From: Caenorhabditis remanei
Taxonomy: Eukaryota > Nematoda > Chromadorea > Rhabditida > Rhabditidae
Length of the DNA stretch: 64,000 nucleotides
Assembly (NCBI RefSeq): GCF_010183535.1
Contig: NC_071333.1
Coordinates: 16,366,587 to 16,430,586 of the forward strand
Direction of reading: 5' to 3'
In this document: one piece after another, positions 1-11,857 of the stretch
Layout: every line of letters begins with the position of its first letter
How positions within the stretch are numbered: position 1 is the first letter of the stretch
Position numbers and translations under genes: made by a program
Notes under the pieces: model-generated
Told to the model about the DNA's origin: nothing
The model's input: only the letters and a program-made list of their open reading frames with translations
Database searches by the model: none

Positions 1-816
1 TAAAAATCATGATTGCTTTCGTTTTGTCTCTCTGTTATGCCATAAGTCAACACAACTAGAAAATATTATTATTTGATTCATGATATGCTTTGGCTAAGCA
101 GCTGATTGATTTGTGTGTAATTCTGATATATTGCATTATCAGTATGTGTTCCTTTCCTAGTCTGCTTTATTTTCCAACAAAAAAACCCCGAATACTAAAG
201 CGTGTTGAAGTGCATCCCACCGGAAAGGCGGAATGTAAAACGAGTTGCCAAAAAGGGCTCCTTTCTTTTACCCACAATTCAATTAGAATGGCTGATTGAT
301 ATTTCCGCTTCATCCACCACCAAAGGTCTCGTATACAAGAGGAGGGCCACCAGAATAAACTCACGTCACACTGGCAATAAAAATGAATTCAGAAGCATTC
401 TGACAGTTGTACTAAGCGAGTGGTTAGGGTAAGCGGAGAGCGTTGCGTAGACAATCAAGTTAATAAGAACGCGAGGGACGTTTTTCAGTATTTGATGAGA
501 GAAGGGGAACGAAGAATTAAAGTGCACATTTCATTGTTGCCCTCTAACGTCATTAGTGTCCCAATGGGAGTTGAGTAATAGTCTAGAGAATGTGCATGAA
601 ATCTTGAAAAGCGGATTTGGAAAACGTAGAAGAATTTGAAACTATAAAGATACTAAACACTAATCCTTTGATCTTTTTTCTTTCCCACGGTCGTTTCTGT
701 GTTCCAAATATATTTCTGTTAAAAACTAGAGTTATCCCACGGTAATGTGAACCAGGAACCTAATCCAGGAACTTTAGATGCTATAAGAAGTGCCACCCAC
801 CCAATACCATACTCAC

Positions 817-896
817 CTCGATTGAGCGGAGACACATTGGAAGACAAGAAGGGTGGCGATGAAGAGGAAAGCAATCGTGGTGCTTCGGCTGCTCAT
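817..896 (-). CDS. First coding exon of a secreted or membrane protein (partial gene, continues left)
   Basis: Read on the minus strand, an ATG at 896 opens 26 codons that begin MSSRSTTIAFLFIATLLVF and end ...QCVSAQS, followed by a perfect GTGAGT donor at 816-811. This is a textbook signal peptide: a short polar start, a hydrophobic core, and a V-S-A type cleavage site. The exon ends in phase 2. I could not find a convincing next exon between 1 and 810. Several weak acceptors exist there, but all lead to early stops, so the rest of the gene probably lies beyond the left edge. A GC-rich segment with an Sp1-like CTCCGCCC box lies about 95 bases upstream. The mature protein is unseen, so no function can be given. 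Confidence 0.6.
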
Positions 897-3800
897 AGTT
901 GCGAGGAATGACCGGTTCGAGGAAGGCGGGTGCTCTTGTGGAAGCGAAGCTGGAAGGCGGAGACGACGCGCATGGCTGGCCCCTAGGCTCCGCCCCTTCA
1001 GTTCTCCTCTATTATGAAGAGAGCTTAGGGAGCTGAGCTAGAGTGTGTGGAGAATGAGGAGAGGATAGAGATACTGTAGTCATAATTTTGTGAAAAAAGT
1101 TTTTATGGGGCTGAGTCAATATGTCAAGTGATGATGACATGAATGAAGCGGTTGCTGTCTCTGTTTCTGAATCGTAAATTATTATTACTGGAAGAGATAG
1201 AGATAAAAAAGAAAATTGCATAATTTGCGTCTAAGTCTCATTGCCATATTGACATCATTTGATGAATTAGCTAAGCTTGAGTCTGAAAACAAAAAAAGTC
1301 GAGTTTCATTCCAGTTTCTGCAGATTTTCGATTCCGTGGGGTCATACGTCATACGTCAAAAAGCTTTTTAGGTACATTTAGATACTTCCTTCCAGATGTC
1401 AACTTTTACGACCCTCGTTTTGCAAACCTCTTGTCTTTTTTACCCATTAAACGTTTTGAAGATTGAAATAAGGGAAAGAGGACAAAGAGGAGAAATTGAA
1501 AATCTCAAAATCAGATCAAAGAGTGGGGGAGGATGAGAAATGTGTTAAAATAAAGAACATCGAATATTTCAAATCAAAATCCAATCCAAGTCAGAACTTG
1601 ATTTCATATCTCGATTTAATAGAATTCCTGTAATTGCTCGCATGTGGAAAGGAAAATAGCTTATTTTGTAGTTTTCTGTTTTTCTTTCTAGTTCCGTGAT
1701 AAATAAGGCTATTATGACATTGCAGGGGTGACCATAATCTAGACAAAACACACCATAAAGCATTCGCGAGACTTTGTACATCACACAGACTATCCGTGTT
1801 TTTTCACGATTTTCCTGATAAACCGTCGTTTTCTGAGAACCCACGCAAGTGCATACCACCTAGATCACAAATAATAATTGGTTTGTATCTTTAGTTCACT
1901 TCCGCATTAGAGTCTTCCGGAAGGGAAATTAAACTTTGGAATAATGAATGGACGTCGTTTTTCATGTCACTTCCATGCCCATACTCCCTCTATTTTGAAA
2001 CTTTATCCATTTACCAGTTTACCACATTTTCTCTCCCATCCACAAAAAGAATAGGGTTTCCGAGAAATACGTGTTTTGTTTCTAGGTGGCTTTGTGGTTC
2101 CCGACATCGTAGTCTGGATTTTTTGTTGAATTCGCCGAAAACTGCTAAATGTCAGTGTTGAATGACCGATTTGACATGAGGGCGAATTGACATGACGTGT
2201 CCTTTACGTTTTGGCTTCCAAAAGGTTTTAATTAAAACTAAAACGCGGGAGGTGAGAGGATGATTTGAGTCGAGTCTACGGGTGAGCAAACAAACCGTAA
2301 AGATTTTCAGAGAAGATGTTGACGCAGGTCCAAGGCCTGTTTCATAAAAATTTTTTGTTGGAACTAGCATATTCATTTCTTTTTGAAAAAATTCAAAAAA
2401 CATGTGAGAATTCTTATGTAAGATCAGGTATTGAATTTCAGGAAGAAGGTTACACGACTTGTTCTAAAACACAAAGGATGATACTTCATGTGAGGTCTCA
2501 TTGACTTGGATTACGGTAGCTCCTTGTCCATGACGCTAAATGTATCAAAATACACTCTCCAGGGATAAAAAAAACAACACGAGACTATTAGCCCTTGAAT
2601 TTCTTTCTTCTCTGTATCAAATTACACTTTATGATCAAACTATGATCAAATTATTGCTCTTTTTAAAATTTGAACATTTTTCTACACCCACATTTTGCAG
2701 GTCATGTTACTCACTGATATTAGACTGTTGTCACTATCGGAAATTTTGAAAAGACCGGATATCATGCCCATTTCCGAAATATAAAGTTTCCGGAACTTTT
2801 TGTTGCATTTTTTGTCTGTTTGATATTGGTTTTTGAAGATTTTTTGAGAAACAAAAGTTCGAGAAAGTTGTTTTGTGGTTTTGTTTCATTTGAACAGATC
2901 AGTGGGTCTAAACCGACAAACATGACCACCGGAAAGAAAAAGATCTGGGATTCTGGTAATGCAATACATTTAATTTGAAATACTATCTGTAGATTTTTTG
3001 TTTCAGAAGTCCAGATATCTTTTCGTCTTTTGCACGCAGAGATCTTCAGACATCAATTTTCTTATTCTTATTCCATCCACCCTCTAAGACAGGTGAATAA
3101 GATTTAGAATGTCAACCTGATATCTGACCTCAAAGCGTATCTACGTATTTCGAGCAGTTTGATTTTGATACCAGATGTTGCAGACGTTTGATTACCTCAG
3201 GAAAACACAAACTCCGATTAATCTCCTAAAAAAGCATGAGAAAAAAGAACACATTTGCATTTGGGACTTTTGAAGACGATGACGACGACGAAACGTTTCC
3301 TGTTGTTTGAACTTTTAAAGTGGGGGCGAATGGAGAGGTTTTGTGACGTTTAGATGAAATCTAATCACCTCATGCTCCGTTTTTAGTAGTAAGGGGGAGG
3401 CAGCAATGCACAAGCGTTTTGAACTGCATATGAATGAGCACGAGTGGGGTCAGAGGTTAAAACGTGATAGTGAATTGGGGGGATCATCGTTTTAAACATC
3501 CAAAGGTATTGAAACAGACATCATTAAAATTTCATCAGTGACTCAAAAACTTCCTTGATTGGACTTGATTTTCGACACGACCTTTGGCACGTGTCAGAAT
3601 TTGAGCTATCACAAACTGAATCATGTTAAAGTTGTAGTCACTGAGTTCACCTGCTCGACCGTTGATCAATTCACTGAACTTTTTCTATGTTTCAGCTCAT
3701 GAAATGTTCAAAATATGGAAATCTTGCATATAAAGTTTACAAAGACACAGAAGATGAAGAAATTTAGATCACTACACTATGAATTGTATTATGAATTGTA

Positions 3801-4725
3801 TTTCTCAGATACTTTTGATTTTCTGATGAGCTGTGTTGTCTAAAAAATGCTTTAATTAAGTTCCCAAGTTATTTGCTTACAATCATGGGTCTAGTAGGCA
3901 CCATATCATATTTTTCGAAACTTTTTCAAAAATACTTCAAAACTTCCATTTTATGAACGCAAAAGGGAGGAATTCGATCTTTGACACAAAAAAACAAACC
4001 TCAGAAAAAATGTTGTGCACTTGAGTACTCTTAACTTTTTCATTCACATGACAGACAATTTTCATTACTTTGTTGAATGATAATGATTCATTAGCTTTGA
4101 GACTCATGTGCGAAAATTTGCACAAACAAAGCATTGTGATCATTGACCCCAGTTGAGGCTAAACTTTAGTTTGATTCTGAATCACGCCAGGAGAATCCAA
4201 TTGTCCTTATTTTGCAACACGGATTATCCAGTCAGTCATTCATATCCGGGGGTTTTCATAGTTTTGATTGGTACGTAGGTGGAGATATTTTTGTTGTAGA
4301 ATGAATGACAAAAGCGATTTCGATTTGATTTTTAGCGCCGTTTTTTTGTTTTCAGACTAGACCAACAACCTGCTTGGGCTATAATCTCATTTATTGCATA
4401 ATTGAGAAGTGGCACCACTCCAGGTTGCGAAATGTTGAACATTTATGGTTCTCTCTGCCTGAATGGATACCAATCATTCATAGTACCCCACGATATTTTA
4501 TCATTTTGATAAATAAATCAGCTGGGATGATTTAAGAGAGTGCGCAGATAAATTCTAGTCATTTATGTACATTTATTATACAAGTATAGTCTAGCAAATT
4601 TCTAAAAGGAAGCTGGAAAAAATTTTCAGGAAAAAGCGGAGCAGAGATCTGTAAACGAGGTTTTGAGCATTTTGCAAGGAGTAACTGGAAAAATTCAAAG
4701 AAATATAAATTCCGAGACAGTACTC
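897..4725. other. Intergenic, no gene supported
   Basis: About 3.8 kb lie between the partial secreted-protein exon and the 3' end of the next minus-strand gene. All open frames here are short, lack proper splice signals and show no recognisable protein. Only AT-rich sequence and T or A runs are visible. The end near 900-1000 should hold the promoter of the leftward gene. Confidence 0.5.
988..995 (+). promoter_or_regulatory. CTCCGCCC box upstream of the signal-peptide exon
   Basis: An Sp1/KLF-like CTCCGCCC octamer sits about 95 bases before the ATG at 896, in an otherwise unusual GC-rich segment (about 840-1000). The same octamer recurs upstream of the nuclear receptor gene in this window. 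The promoter role is an inference. Confidence 0.35.
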
Positions 4726-5874
4726 TTAACAGCAGGTAACCATGACTTCATCTTCGTAATCCAGGTACTCTGGGACTTCGTCATCCTAAATACTGATTTG
4801 TTGGATTCATGGAATATGAAATAAATACCTGAACAAAAGGAATGTTCATCTTGTTGATAACAAAGAATGCAGTCATCTCAAAAACGAGGGTAAGGAGATA
4901 GTAGAGGGAAACAGCCACAGCTTCTTGTTTGGTGATTTGGTAGAATTCTGAAGACAGTTTTATTTTCAAATCTCTATTACACGATAGTGCATTTCAGAAC
5001 TAACCAAAAATGACACTGTATTATTGGCGCACCTTACACATACATAAAACCCAAAAATACCTACATTAAGAAACATTTTTACTTACCCGGAAAGATCAGT
5101 GAATGTAGTGTCCACAAAAATACAATCAGTTTCAAGAGTCCGTGAAGCGCGAGAGCTAACTTGATGTTACTGTACGCAATGAAGTACACTGACAGAATCG
5201 AGAATAGAAGTATTCCCGAGTGAAGAAGTGGATAGTACGGGTTGGACCACATTCCCTCCATCTAGAACATCACATGGTTTTTTAAAGACGTATTGTGGTC
5301 AGTTATGATAGTTTCATATCGTAATGTAGTCGTTCTGACAAGTTCATACTTCAAGAATTTTTTCAAATTCTGTGCTCAACCTGCTGAAAACAAGCGTCGG
5401 AAAGTTTGGTCAGTGAAAAGGCCGAAAAAATTGAGTGTGGTGGTCTTGAAATTCGACGTCGATTGGTATTTTCGATCATTTTTCGTAATATCTTGATAAA
5501 AAACGCTAAAATTATTGAAAATAACGTCAGAAATAGTAGCATACTGAAAAAAAATCTACACCGATGTGAAATTTCTAGTACTTGTTCACAGACAAACTTT
5601 CCGGACCACGTATTTGGCGGCTTAAGAACCGGATTTTAAAAATTCTTGAAGTATGAAAATGAACTTGTCACAACGGACACATTATAATATGAAAATATCA
5701 TTAATGACCGCAATACGCCTTTAAACAAGCGAATGGTTTGAAGAAACTTACGTTGAATGCCGAGATTGCAACTGCTCCGGAGAAGGCGACATCAGAAACG
5801 GCGTAGATGATTAGAGTCATAACGAGCGGATGAAACTTTGCCATCTTTGCAATTGGTGTTTTAGATTTAGTCAT
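4726..5874 (-). CDS. Small four-span membrane protein, unknown function
   Basis: Exons on the minus strand are 5874-5752, 5261-5087, 4947-4829 and 4785-4726, joining in phase to 158 residues. The chosen start (MTKSKTPIAKMAKFHP) lies only four bases after a lone TTTTCAG acceptor at 5879, as expected for a spliced-leader site. A longer upstream frame would run through that acceptor. Four hydrophobic segments are visible: residues about 13-35, 50-72, 78-98 and 108-130. A short acidic tail (DDEVPEYLDYEDEV) ends in two cysteines. Introns have GTAAGT or GTATTT donors and TTCTAG, TCTTCAG and TATTTAG acceptors. The first intron carries a hairpin repeat. The topology resembles small tetraspan proteins, but I see no signature motif and cannot assign a family. 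Confidence 0.7.
5301..5704. repeat. Inverted-repeat (MITE-like) element in intron 1 of the four-span gene
   Basis: Sequence near 5301-5420 (for example CAAGTTCATACTTCAAGAAT) returns as an imperfect reverse complement near 5570-5704 (ATTCTTGAAGTATG...GAACTTGTC). This gives arms of about 110-130 bases around a spacer. No open frame or transposase is inside. It looks like a non-autonomous hairpin element that leaves the splice sites intact. Confidence 0.6.
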
Positions 5875-5881
5875 GAAACTG

Positions 5882-7360
5882 AAAATGTGACATAGAAACT
5901 GACATCGAACTGTTTTCGAAGATTTTGTGGCAACGTAAAAAATGGTATAAAACTTGTGAAAAATTCCGGAATTCTTAAAACCAAACATTATTTTATAGAT
6001 GAAAATTCGAATAAAAAATAATTAAAGTTTAATAAATGATGTGACAGCATGAAAAAAGACAGTGATAATTGAGAGACTACTTTTTAAGTAGTAACTCGAA
6101 AAAACGATTTATTGTAATATTAGAACTAGGAATACGTATAATAACCACTAATATTAGCCGAGTTTTCAAAGTAATATGAATTTGCCTATCGGAGATCTTG
6201 TGACCTTCTCAAAACAATCAGACACCAGCTTTCAAATTTCAGAAGGAAAAAATCACTGCTTCGGCTCCAAAAAAAAGAAATCTGTTTTTTTTTTCACAAG
6301 ATCCGGTAAGCGTGAACAAGATAATGATGGGATGACAATAAAAACAAGAGCTTACAACGATTGTCACGTTTAATGACAACCTTGCTCTGATTTTGGAGAG
6401 AAACGAGAAAATTGAAGAAGACTGGAATTGAATAAGACAAACACAGGGAGGTTCCTTTGAGAAACGTTTGCTCACCAGAAAAAAATCAGAAAGAAAGAAA
6501 AACGAAAAAGATAGAAAACAGGAAATTGAGAGTTGGACCGATAAGGAATTGAAATTTGATTGGAATTCATCGTTCGCAGAAAACTGAGAACAGTTTGAGT
6601 GTAAAAAGGCATAAGGGAATGCTGAAACCTTTTTGAATGAATCTGAGAACCCGACGGCGGTGTGTACCCCCAAAAGAAATTAATGAGCATTTCTTCCTAG
6701 AGAAGGGTGCAGTATATAAGATAGGTTCACCGGAAATTGAAAAGAAAAAAACCTAATAGAAAACCTCAGTAATTTCCATTTTCTATTTTTCTTTTTCCCA
6801 TTCATCTGGGTAGAAAACTGTCAGTTATATAGGAAAACAGTTTTGATAAATTGCAGAAGGAGCTGGAAATAAAAATTTAACAAAAAAGGTCAAATATGAC
6901 TTTGCAGGAAATTGAAACATAGACGCTTGTTTGGACCAAAATTTGTTGTAACAAATCACTTCTCTCTCAATCCACCATCATCCGGTAATACTTAACAACA
7001 CGGCTGGGTCGTTGGAGTAATAAAACTTCAATTTATTCTTTAGTTTGCTTTTCTGTACTATCTGGTATTTTTTGTTTAACTGTTCATTATTTTTTGTTAA
7101 AATGAATCTGTTCACTGTTTTTAGTTCAAAAAACAACAATAATCTCAAAAAATGCATAATGTTTGAATTTGGAATTTCGGCGTCATTATCAGGCTCTTCG
7201 AGCCGGGCAGAGAGATGACATACAGTTTGCTGACCCAGCCCTTGACTCACTGAGATCATTTCGAATGGTCAACGATTTTCCGTGATGAGTAAACTATCGC
7301 GCTCCGCTGTACGCTGTGAACGCAGTAATGTGTACGCAGTGAGAGTGTACTCCGACAAGC
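5882..7360. other. Intergenic, no gene supported
   Basis: This is the upstream region of the minus-strand four-span gene and the 5' flank of the tRNA. A 144-codon open frame (6239-6673, minus) is Phe/Ser-rich, low in complexity and not supported. I see no other structure. Confidence 0.45.
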
Positions 7361-7432
7361 GGTCCACTGGTGTAGTGGTTATCACGTCTGCTTCACACGC
7401 AGAAGGTCGCCGGTTCGAACCCGGCGTGGACC
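7361..7432 (+). tRNA. tRNA-Val, anticodon CAC
   Basis: The 72-base gene folds as a complete cloverleaf. The acceptor stem pairs GGTCCAC with GTGGACC. The D arm is TGGTGTAGTGGTTATCA. The anticodon stem TCTGC/GCAGA encloses loop TTCACAC, giving anticodon CAC (reads GTG, valine). The T arm is GCCGG TTCGAAC CCGGC. There is no intron. The internal B box GGTTCGAACC is intact and a T run follows within six bases, so the gene looks functional and transcribed by RNA polymerase III. Confidence 0.97.
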
Positions 7433-7437
7433 TACTC

Positions 7438-7442
7438 TTTTT
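7438..7442 (+). terminator. Pol III terminator of the tRNA
   Basis: TTTTT lies five bases after the tRNA 3' end, with further T runs just beyond. This is the standard RNA polymerase III stop signal. Confidence 0.8.
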
Positions 7443-8170
7443 CTTTTTTTGATCTACATTAGTTTTCAGGCTCGAGTCTTCAACTCTTTGGCGATGAACA
7501 ATGAGACTCTGTCAGCTATATTTGGGAGCAATAAAAACCAAAACTTAACAATTGTTGTTTTTTAATTTCGATATCATCCTTAGATTATTCGATGTTTTTA
7601 AATTTTATGTATATTAATTAACATTATTCCCTAATATTGTTCTTTTGTCTCAATTTTATTTCGAAAAACACACGTTCGTATGTTTAGAAACCCGATATCT
7701 CATCCCTACTCTTCTGGTTAACATGTAAGAATCACTCTTTTTCATCTCACAATTTTTTTTATTTTTTCTTCTCCTTCCAATGAATCATGGTTTTGTTCCA
7801 TTCAAACAATCGAACGGATGTCTGGTGTTCTTTGTTCAATGCGAAATTCAGCGTGGTTCCATTACTGATGGAAATGACACAAATACTCGTTAGAATCCCC
7901 GCTTTATTCCTATTCCAGTCAGCCATTTTTGCACATTCCTGGTTCTATGTCGTTCCAAAAAAATCGCGTTTCCTTTTTTGCTTTATTTTTTGCCTGATAG
8001 AGTTTGGACTCATTTTTAGAATAGAATTTTCTTTTTTGGGTAAGAGAAAAGCTGACTCCAGCTCCCCTGACAATTCAATTAATGCCTATTAGCAGTTTGT
8101 ATCAGGGCCCCGGCTGGGATTCTCTATTTTTTCTTGTCTTTTTTTTTCTGATTTTTTTTCCAATTTTCAG
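7443..8170. other. Intergenic between the tRNA and the multi-start membrane gene
   Basis: AT-rich, pyrimidine-rich flank with no supported gene. It should contain the most upstream promoter of the gene starting at 8178. Confidence 0.4.
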
Positions 8171-8177
8171 AATAAAA

Positions 8178-8234
8178 ATGAGAACGAATCGTTCAAGATC
8201 AAGTATCCTGGTGTCTGAAGTGTCATCTGACAAG
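8178..8234 (+). CDS. Candidate alternative first exon 1 (19 codons)
   Basis: ATG at 8178 lies seven bases after a strong ATTTTCAG acceptor ending at 8170, as in spliced-leader trans-splicing. The exon reads MRTNRSRSSILVSEVSSDK and ends in phase 0 at an AAG|GTTCGT donor. It would supply a basic, Ser-rich N-terminus to the membrane protein. Confidence 0.45.
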
Positions 8235-11200
8235 GTTCGTCCTTTTTCTCGAATTTCTGTTCCATGCCCTTATTGCTCTGTTTCCTGATTTTACTCGTAT
8301 TTTCCACACCTATCATATTTCTATTTTTCCACGAAAACGGGCGTAATGAGATGTGGATGGCATGGAAAAGAAGGCCATCCCAATGGAACTTTCGTAACTT
8401 TTGGCCACTTTCGTAGGGTCTCGTTCCCACTTATCCGCCTCTCTCGCTTATTTTTTATTTATGAAAATCTTCTTGTTAATGTTACGACGTCGTCCGTAAC
8501 TGAGTCTACTGAGACAATTAACTCACTCTTCTCGCCTTCAAAATTCTTTTTTTTTTCCTACTATTCTGGGTGTCACTCTATACACAATGGATAACAATTT
8601 CAAAATGAAAAAGCATCCAGCGGTGAGTTATGACTTTTGTTGTTTTATTCAAATTTTCTAATGTCTAAGAAAATAAGTTTTCTCAATTATTCAGCGAGAA
8701 ATTCAATTTTCAAATACAAATTTTAGTTTTTCTCACCTTTTTCTCATTTCCTGACTCTAGTTTTCAATCAACTCTATACAATTTTCAAAAACTCATAAAA
8801 TATATAGAGATTACTTTTTCCTAGAATTTTTCCCTTGTGCATTTGTCTTATTTTCGAGCCAAATACATTTCTGATTAGAGGTTTTATAGAGTCTCTTAAG
8901 CTTTCCAATTTTTTTGCTATCGATTTGTGCCATAGTCATTCGAAAAGTCTTATTGAGTTCTGATAATAGTGTATAATGGCAAGGAGAAGTTATCAGGTCA
9001 GTTATATTCAAACAAATTTCAAAAGCTACATTTTAGTCATGTTTCTTATTTGGAAGAACCAGAACTTTGTTCTTGAGCTTAGTGAGCTCTCAAATTCTTC
9101 TTTTTTTTTAGAATATTGATATCCGCCTAGGTCTGATGGGTAGGTAAAAAATTTGTAATTCAATACCAGAGGCCTATTTTGAACGAACAAGAGACACCAA
9201 ATAACATCCCAACTTTTTTCTCTCTACTGAACATCATTATTTTTTAGTTTTTATTTTTCATTTTCAGCCGCCATTTTTTCTTACGTATACTCTTACTCAT
9301 ATTTTTTGTGTCTGATGTATAAAGTTTAGTGTTTTCAAAATTTTCTTTAGTCTTACATTAAATGTTAGTCAGAACCACGGTCATAAAGTTTTGTTTATTT
9401 TTGAACTTCTTCAAATTTTCCTTGACCTCCAATAGAAATTCGAAAACCAAAAATCATTTTTCGAAAAATGACAAATTGCTCCTTGAATATGAGAAAGAAA
9501 AAAACCAAGTGTCGATTACAAATTGTATGTTGATGTAGTATCTGTTTTCTTGTCATATGATACTCCTTGAAATAAATTAGATCAAGTAACTCTCCGGGGC
9601 TATGTGAAGTAGAATTATGATGAAGAGTGGTACATTCCATATGTACATTCAACCAGCTATGTCATCCGACGATTTTCAAAGTATTCCCGTTATTCTTCCA
9701 GAAAGGTCGACGAAAGTCACTTTTGCTGATGAGGAGGTAATATCCATTAATGGAAAGAGGGGAACTTGTAATATTCATTAATGATGGGGGAGGATGAAAC
9801 TTTTGGCTTTTGAAAATAGAACAAAACGTCATAGTTTTTCCTGGTTATTGTTTCCTGTTTATTTTTAGTGAAATTGAATGGATCGAAAAAGAGATACTGA
9901 AAAATTTTACAGACTTGCGAAATATCGGCCCGGAGTCAAAAATGTGCACAATTTTTTTTACAAAATTTTTCAAAATGTTTGAGGTTTTTTCAAAAATTAT
10001 GAGCGCTTGAATTTTCATCGATAATCAAAAACATAGTCGAACATTCCTATTTTTTGCAAAGCATCAAAATATTTTCGAAAAATTCAAATTTTCAAATTTT
10101 TGTACTGAGTTCCGGTCCAGGCCATTGCAAGTTTGAAGTTTTGACATTTTTGTAAAAAAAAAACTTTATTTTTATTTTTGGAAAACATATTTTTTGGCTG
10201 CTAAGACAAAGTGTGTCCTCCATTTCATCCAAAAACAAAAACTGAAATTTTAGAGACAGTCACCCCAGAAGCATCTTTTCTCATGACATTTCACATTTCT
10301 ACATTACAACAGCACACGCACACAAATCCATTATGTTTGCCGCGAGACACACGAACATGTGTCTCCTTTCTGGTTGCCTTACCACCGAAAAACTTTTTCT
10401 GCAGAATAAAATAAACCTTGACGTTTTCCTCCATCTTCTCTTTTCTTGGACGGGGTTTCTTCCATTTTTCTAGTTGTCCCTTACGTTGTCTTCTCTCCGT
10501 CTATTCATAGCCTTTGGTCAACTTCTCATTAGATCTCATGAAAAGAAAAGGAGGGCGGTTTGTGGCACAACCGCTGTCGTTTCCTATTATTTCTACTTCT
10601 TCGTGCAATATTCCAGTTTGTATGACGTTTCGCGATTCTCGAAATTCTGGAAAAGCATCTTTCAGATATTGATGCACTCTCGCCACACTCTCTCACAGCT
10701 TTTCTTCCTTTCTTTTCAATGAATTGCTGGAAAAGTGTTTGTCTCGAGAGTTCTCAAGAACAATATCTCTAGGACCCACAATGGAAATTTCAAAAGTAAA
10801 TAACTAGAATTGCATTATAATTTTCTGTTGCAAAAAATTGTATTTTCTAAATATTACTGACTAACTATGCCTGTAACTATAATTGTTAACCCAGAAGCAT
10901 CCGTAAGATTTTTTCAAAATTGAGAATGGAATCGAGCTGAATGCAAACCTTTTTTTCAAAACTATAATAACTCCTTCCAGATGTCCCGTTTACGATCTGA
11001 CACGTTCATCAAACCTGGCTCGGAGAGCAGTTTCGACAGTGAAGACTTGAATTCCAGGAGGTACCGACAAGAGCTTGAAAGTTATTGTTGTTGTACGAAT
11101 GTGTCAGCTTTGGTGAGTCATTTCACGGGTCCCATCTCTAATTATTTATTTAGGGAGCTCTGGTCGTATCCGGGATAGTCAGTATTGCTCAAGCAATTCT

Positions 11201-11784
11201 TCACTTCATTCTACTCCTCCATGGTTGGGAATAATCACTCTCCACTCTAAAATAATTGCTTATTTTCAGATTGTGACCTACAAATGATTGACATGGCGAT
11301 GGCAATGTGGCCAGTGGTCACCGTCACAATTGCTCTGGTGTTTAGTTACTTTGCATATGACACTCATAGTTCCACTTCGTTCAAGCCATATATTGCGCAT
11401 CATGTGAGCATTTATGTTTTATTATTATAAGAAATATATAATTTCTGTTCAGATCCAACTCGCAATCGCGTACTGTTTATGCCTGGTGTTATTTGCAATG
11501 TTTTCGCTAAAACAACAATTTTTCGTGGATTTTCTTGCGTTTTGTTCCTACTACTCCACGTTATTCTCACATTTAGAAACAAGTAATTAATATCAATTTA
11601 AATTTCAAACACATTGTTTTTAATTAGCGAATTTTCAGGTAGCGAAAGAAAACTCAGAATTGCTGGATTCCTTTCTTCTCAATTATCGGTCAGTCTATTC
11701 TGCCTTCATCTGTCCGGACCTTTGTTCTCCTGGCTTGACACTGAGAAGAAATACATAAGCACGGATGGTACTGAAGCCATCTAG
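8178..11784 (+). CDS. Multi-span membrane protein with a set of alternative first exons
   Basis: The common body is exons 10981-11112, 11154-11223, 11270-11403, 11453-11582 and 11639-11784, joined in phase. It gives 203 residues starting MSRLRSDTFIKPGSESSF. After a polar N-terminus of about 40 residues come four or five hydrophobic segments: residues about 45-67 (GALVVSGIVSIAQAILHFIL), 78-98, 112-135, 136-155 and 165-185. Upstream lie up to six short ATG-bearing exons (8178, 8587, 8976, 9659, 10781, 10867). Each ends in phase 0 at a GT donor, so each can be spliced onto the exon at 10981; with the 9659 exon the protein is 229 residues. The exon at 10981 also begins with ATG directly at a CTTCCAG acceptor and may itself be a trans-spliced start. 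The third body exon ends at an unusual GTTGGG donor, which is needed to keep the frame. No family is recognised. Confidence 0.68.
8587..8622 (+). CDS. Candidate alternative first exon 2 (12 codons)
   Basis: Reads MDNNFKMKKHPA and ends in phase 0 at a perfect GTGAGT donor. There is no acceptor directly upstream, which fits a transcription-start exon. Confidence 0.45.
8976..8996 (+). CDS. Candidate alternative first exon 3 (7 codons)
   Basis: Reads MARRSYQ and ends CAG|GTCAGT in phase 0. It is short, so chance occurrence is possible. The shared phase is the main support. Confidence 0.3.
9659..9736 (+). CDS. Candidate alternative first exon 4 (26 codons)
   Basis: Reads MSSDDFQSIPVILPERSTKV then TFADEE, and ends GAG|GTAATA in phase 0. 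An AACCAG lies two bases before the ATG and could be an acceptor. The acidic, well-formed coding sequence makes it the best supported of the set. Confidence 0.5.
9900..10130. repeat. Dispersed AT-rich repeat with a GGCCCGG core
   Basis: The stretch CGGCCCGGAGTCAAAAATGT, then T/A-rich sequence and AACATAGTCGAACATTCC, closely matches the element at 30575-30845. It is probably a fragment of the same repeat family, lying in the long intron between alternative first exons. Confidence 0.45.
10781..10795 (+). CDS. Candidate alternative first exon 5 (5 codons)
   Basis: Reads MEISK and ends AAA|GTAAAT in phase 0. It is very short and supported only by its phase and position. Confidence 0.25.
10867..10902 (+). 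CDS. Candidate alternative first exon 6 (12 codons)
   Basis: Reads MPVTIIVNPEAS and ends TCC|GTAAGA in phase 0, 78 bases before the common exon. The donor is strong. Confidence 0.42.
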
Positions 11785-11857
11785 CATATCGGTAACTTTG
11801 TTCGTTACTTTGTGTACATATACATGACATTCTGTGATTCGATTTTGAAAAATTTGA

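Noticed and set aside
1..810. Possible second exon of the gene starting at 896 (acceptors near 55, 399 and 711)
   Set aside because: Every candidate acceptor leads to a stop within about 20 codons, so I treat the gene as continuing outside the window.
6239..6673. 144-codon minus-strand frame
   Set aside because: Phe/Ser-rich low complexity in AT-rich intergenic DNA, with no signal, domain or splice signal.
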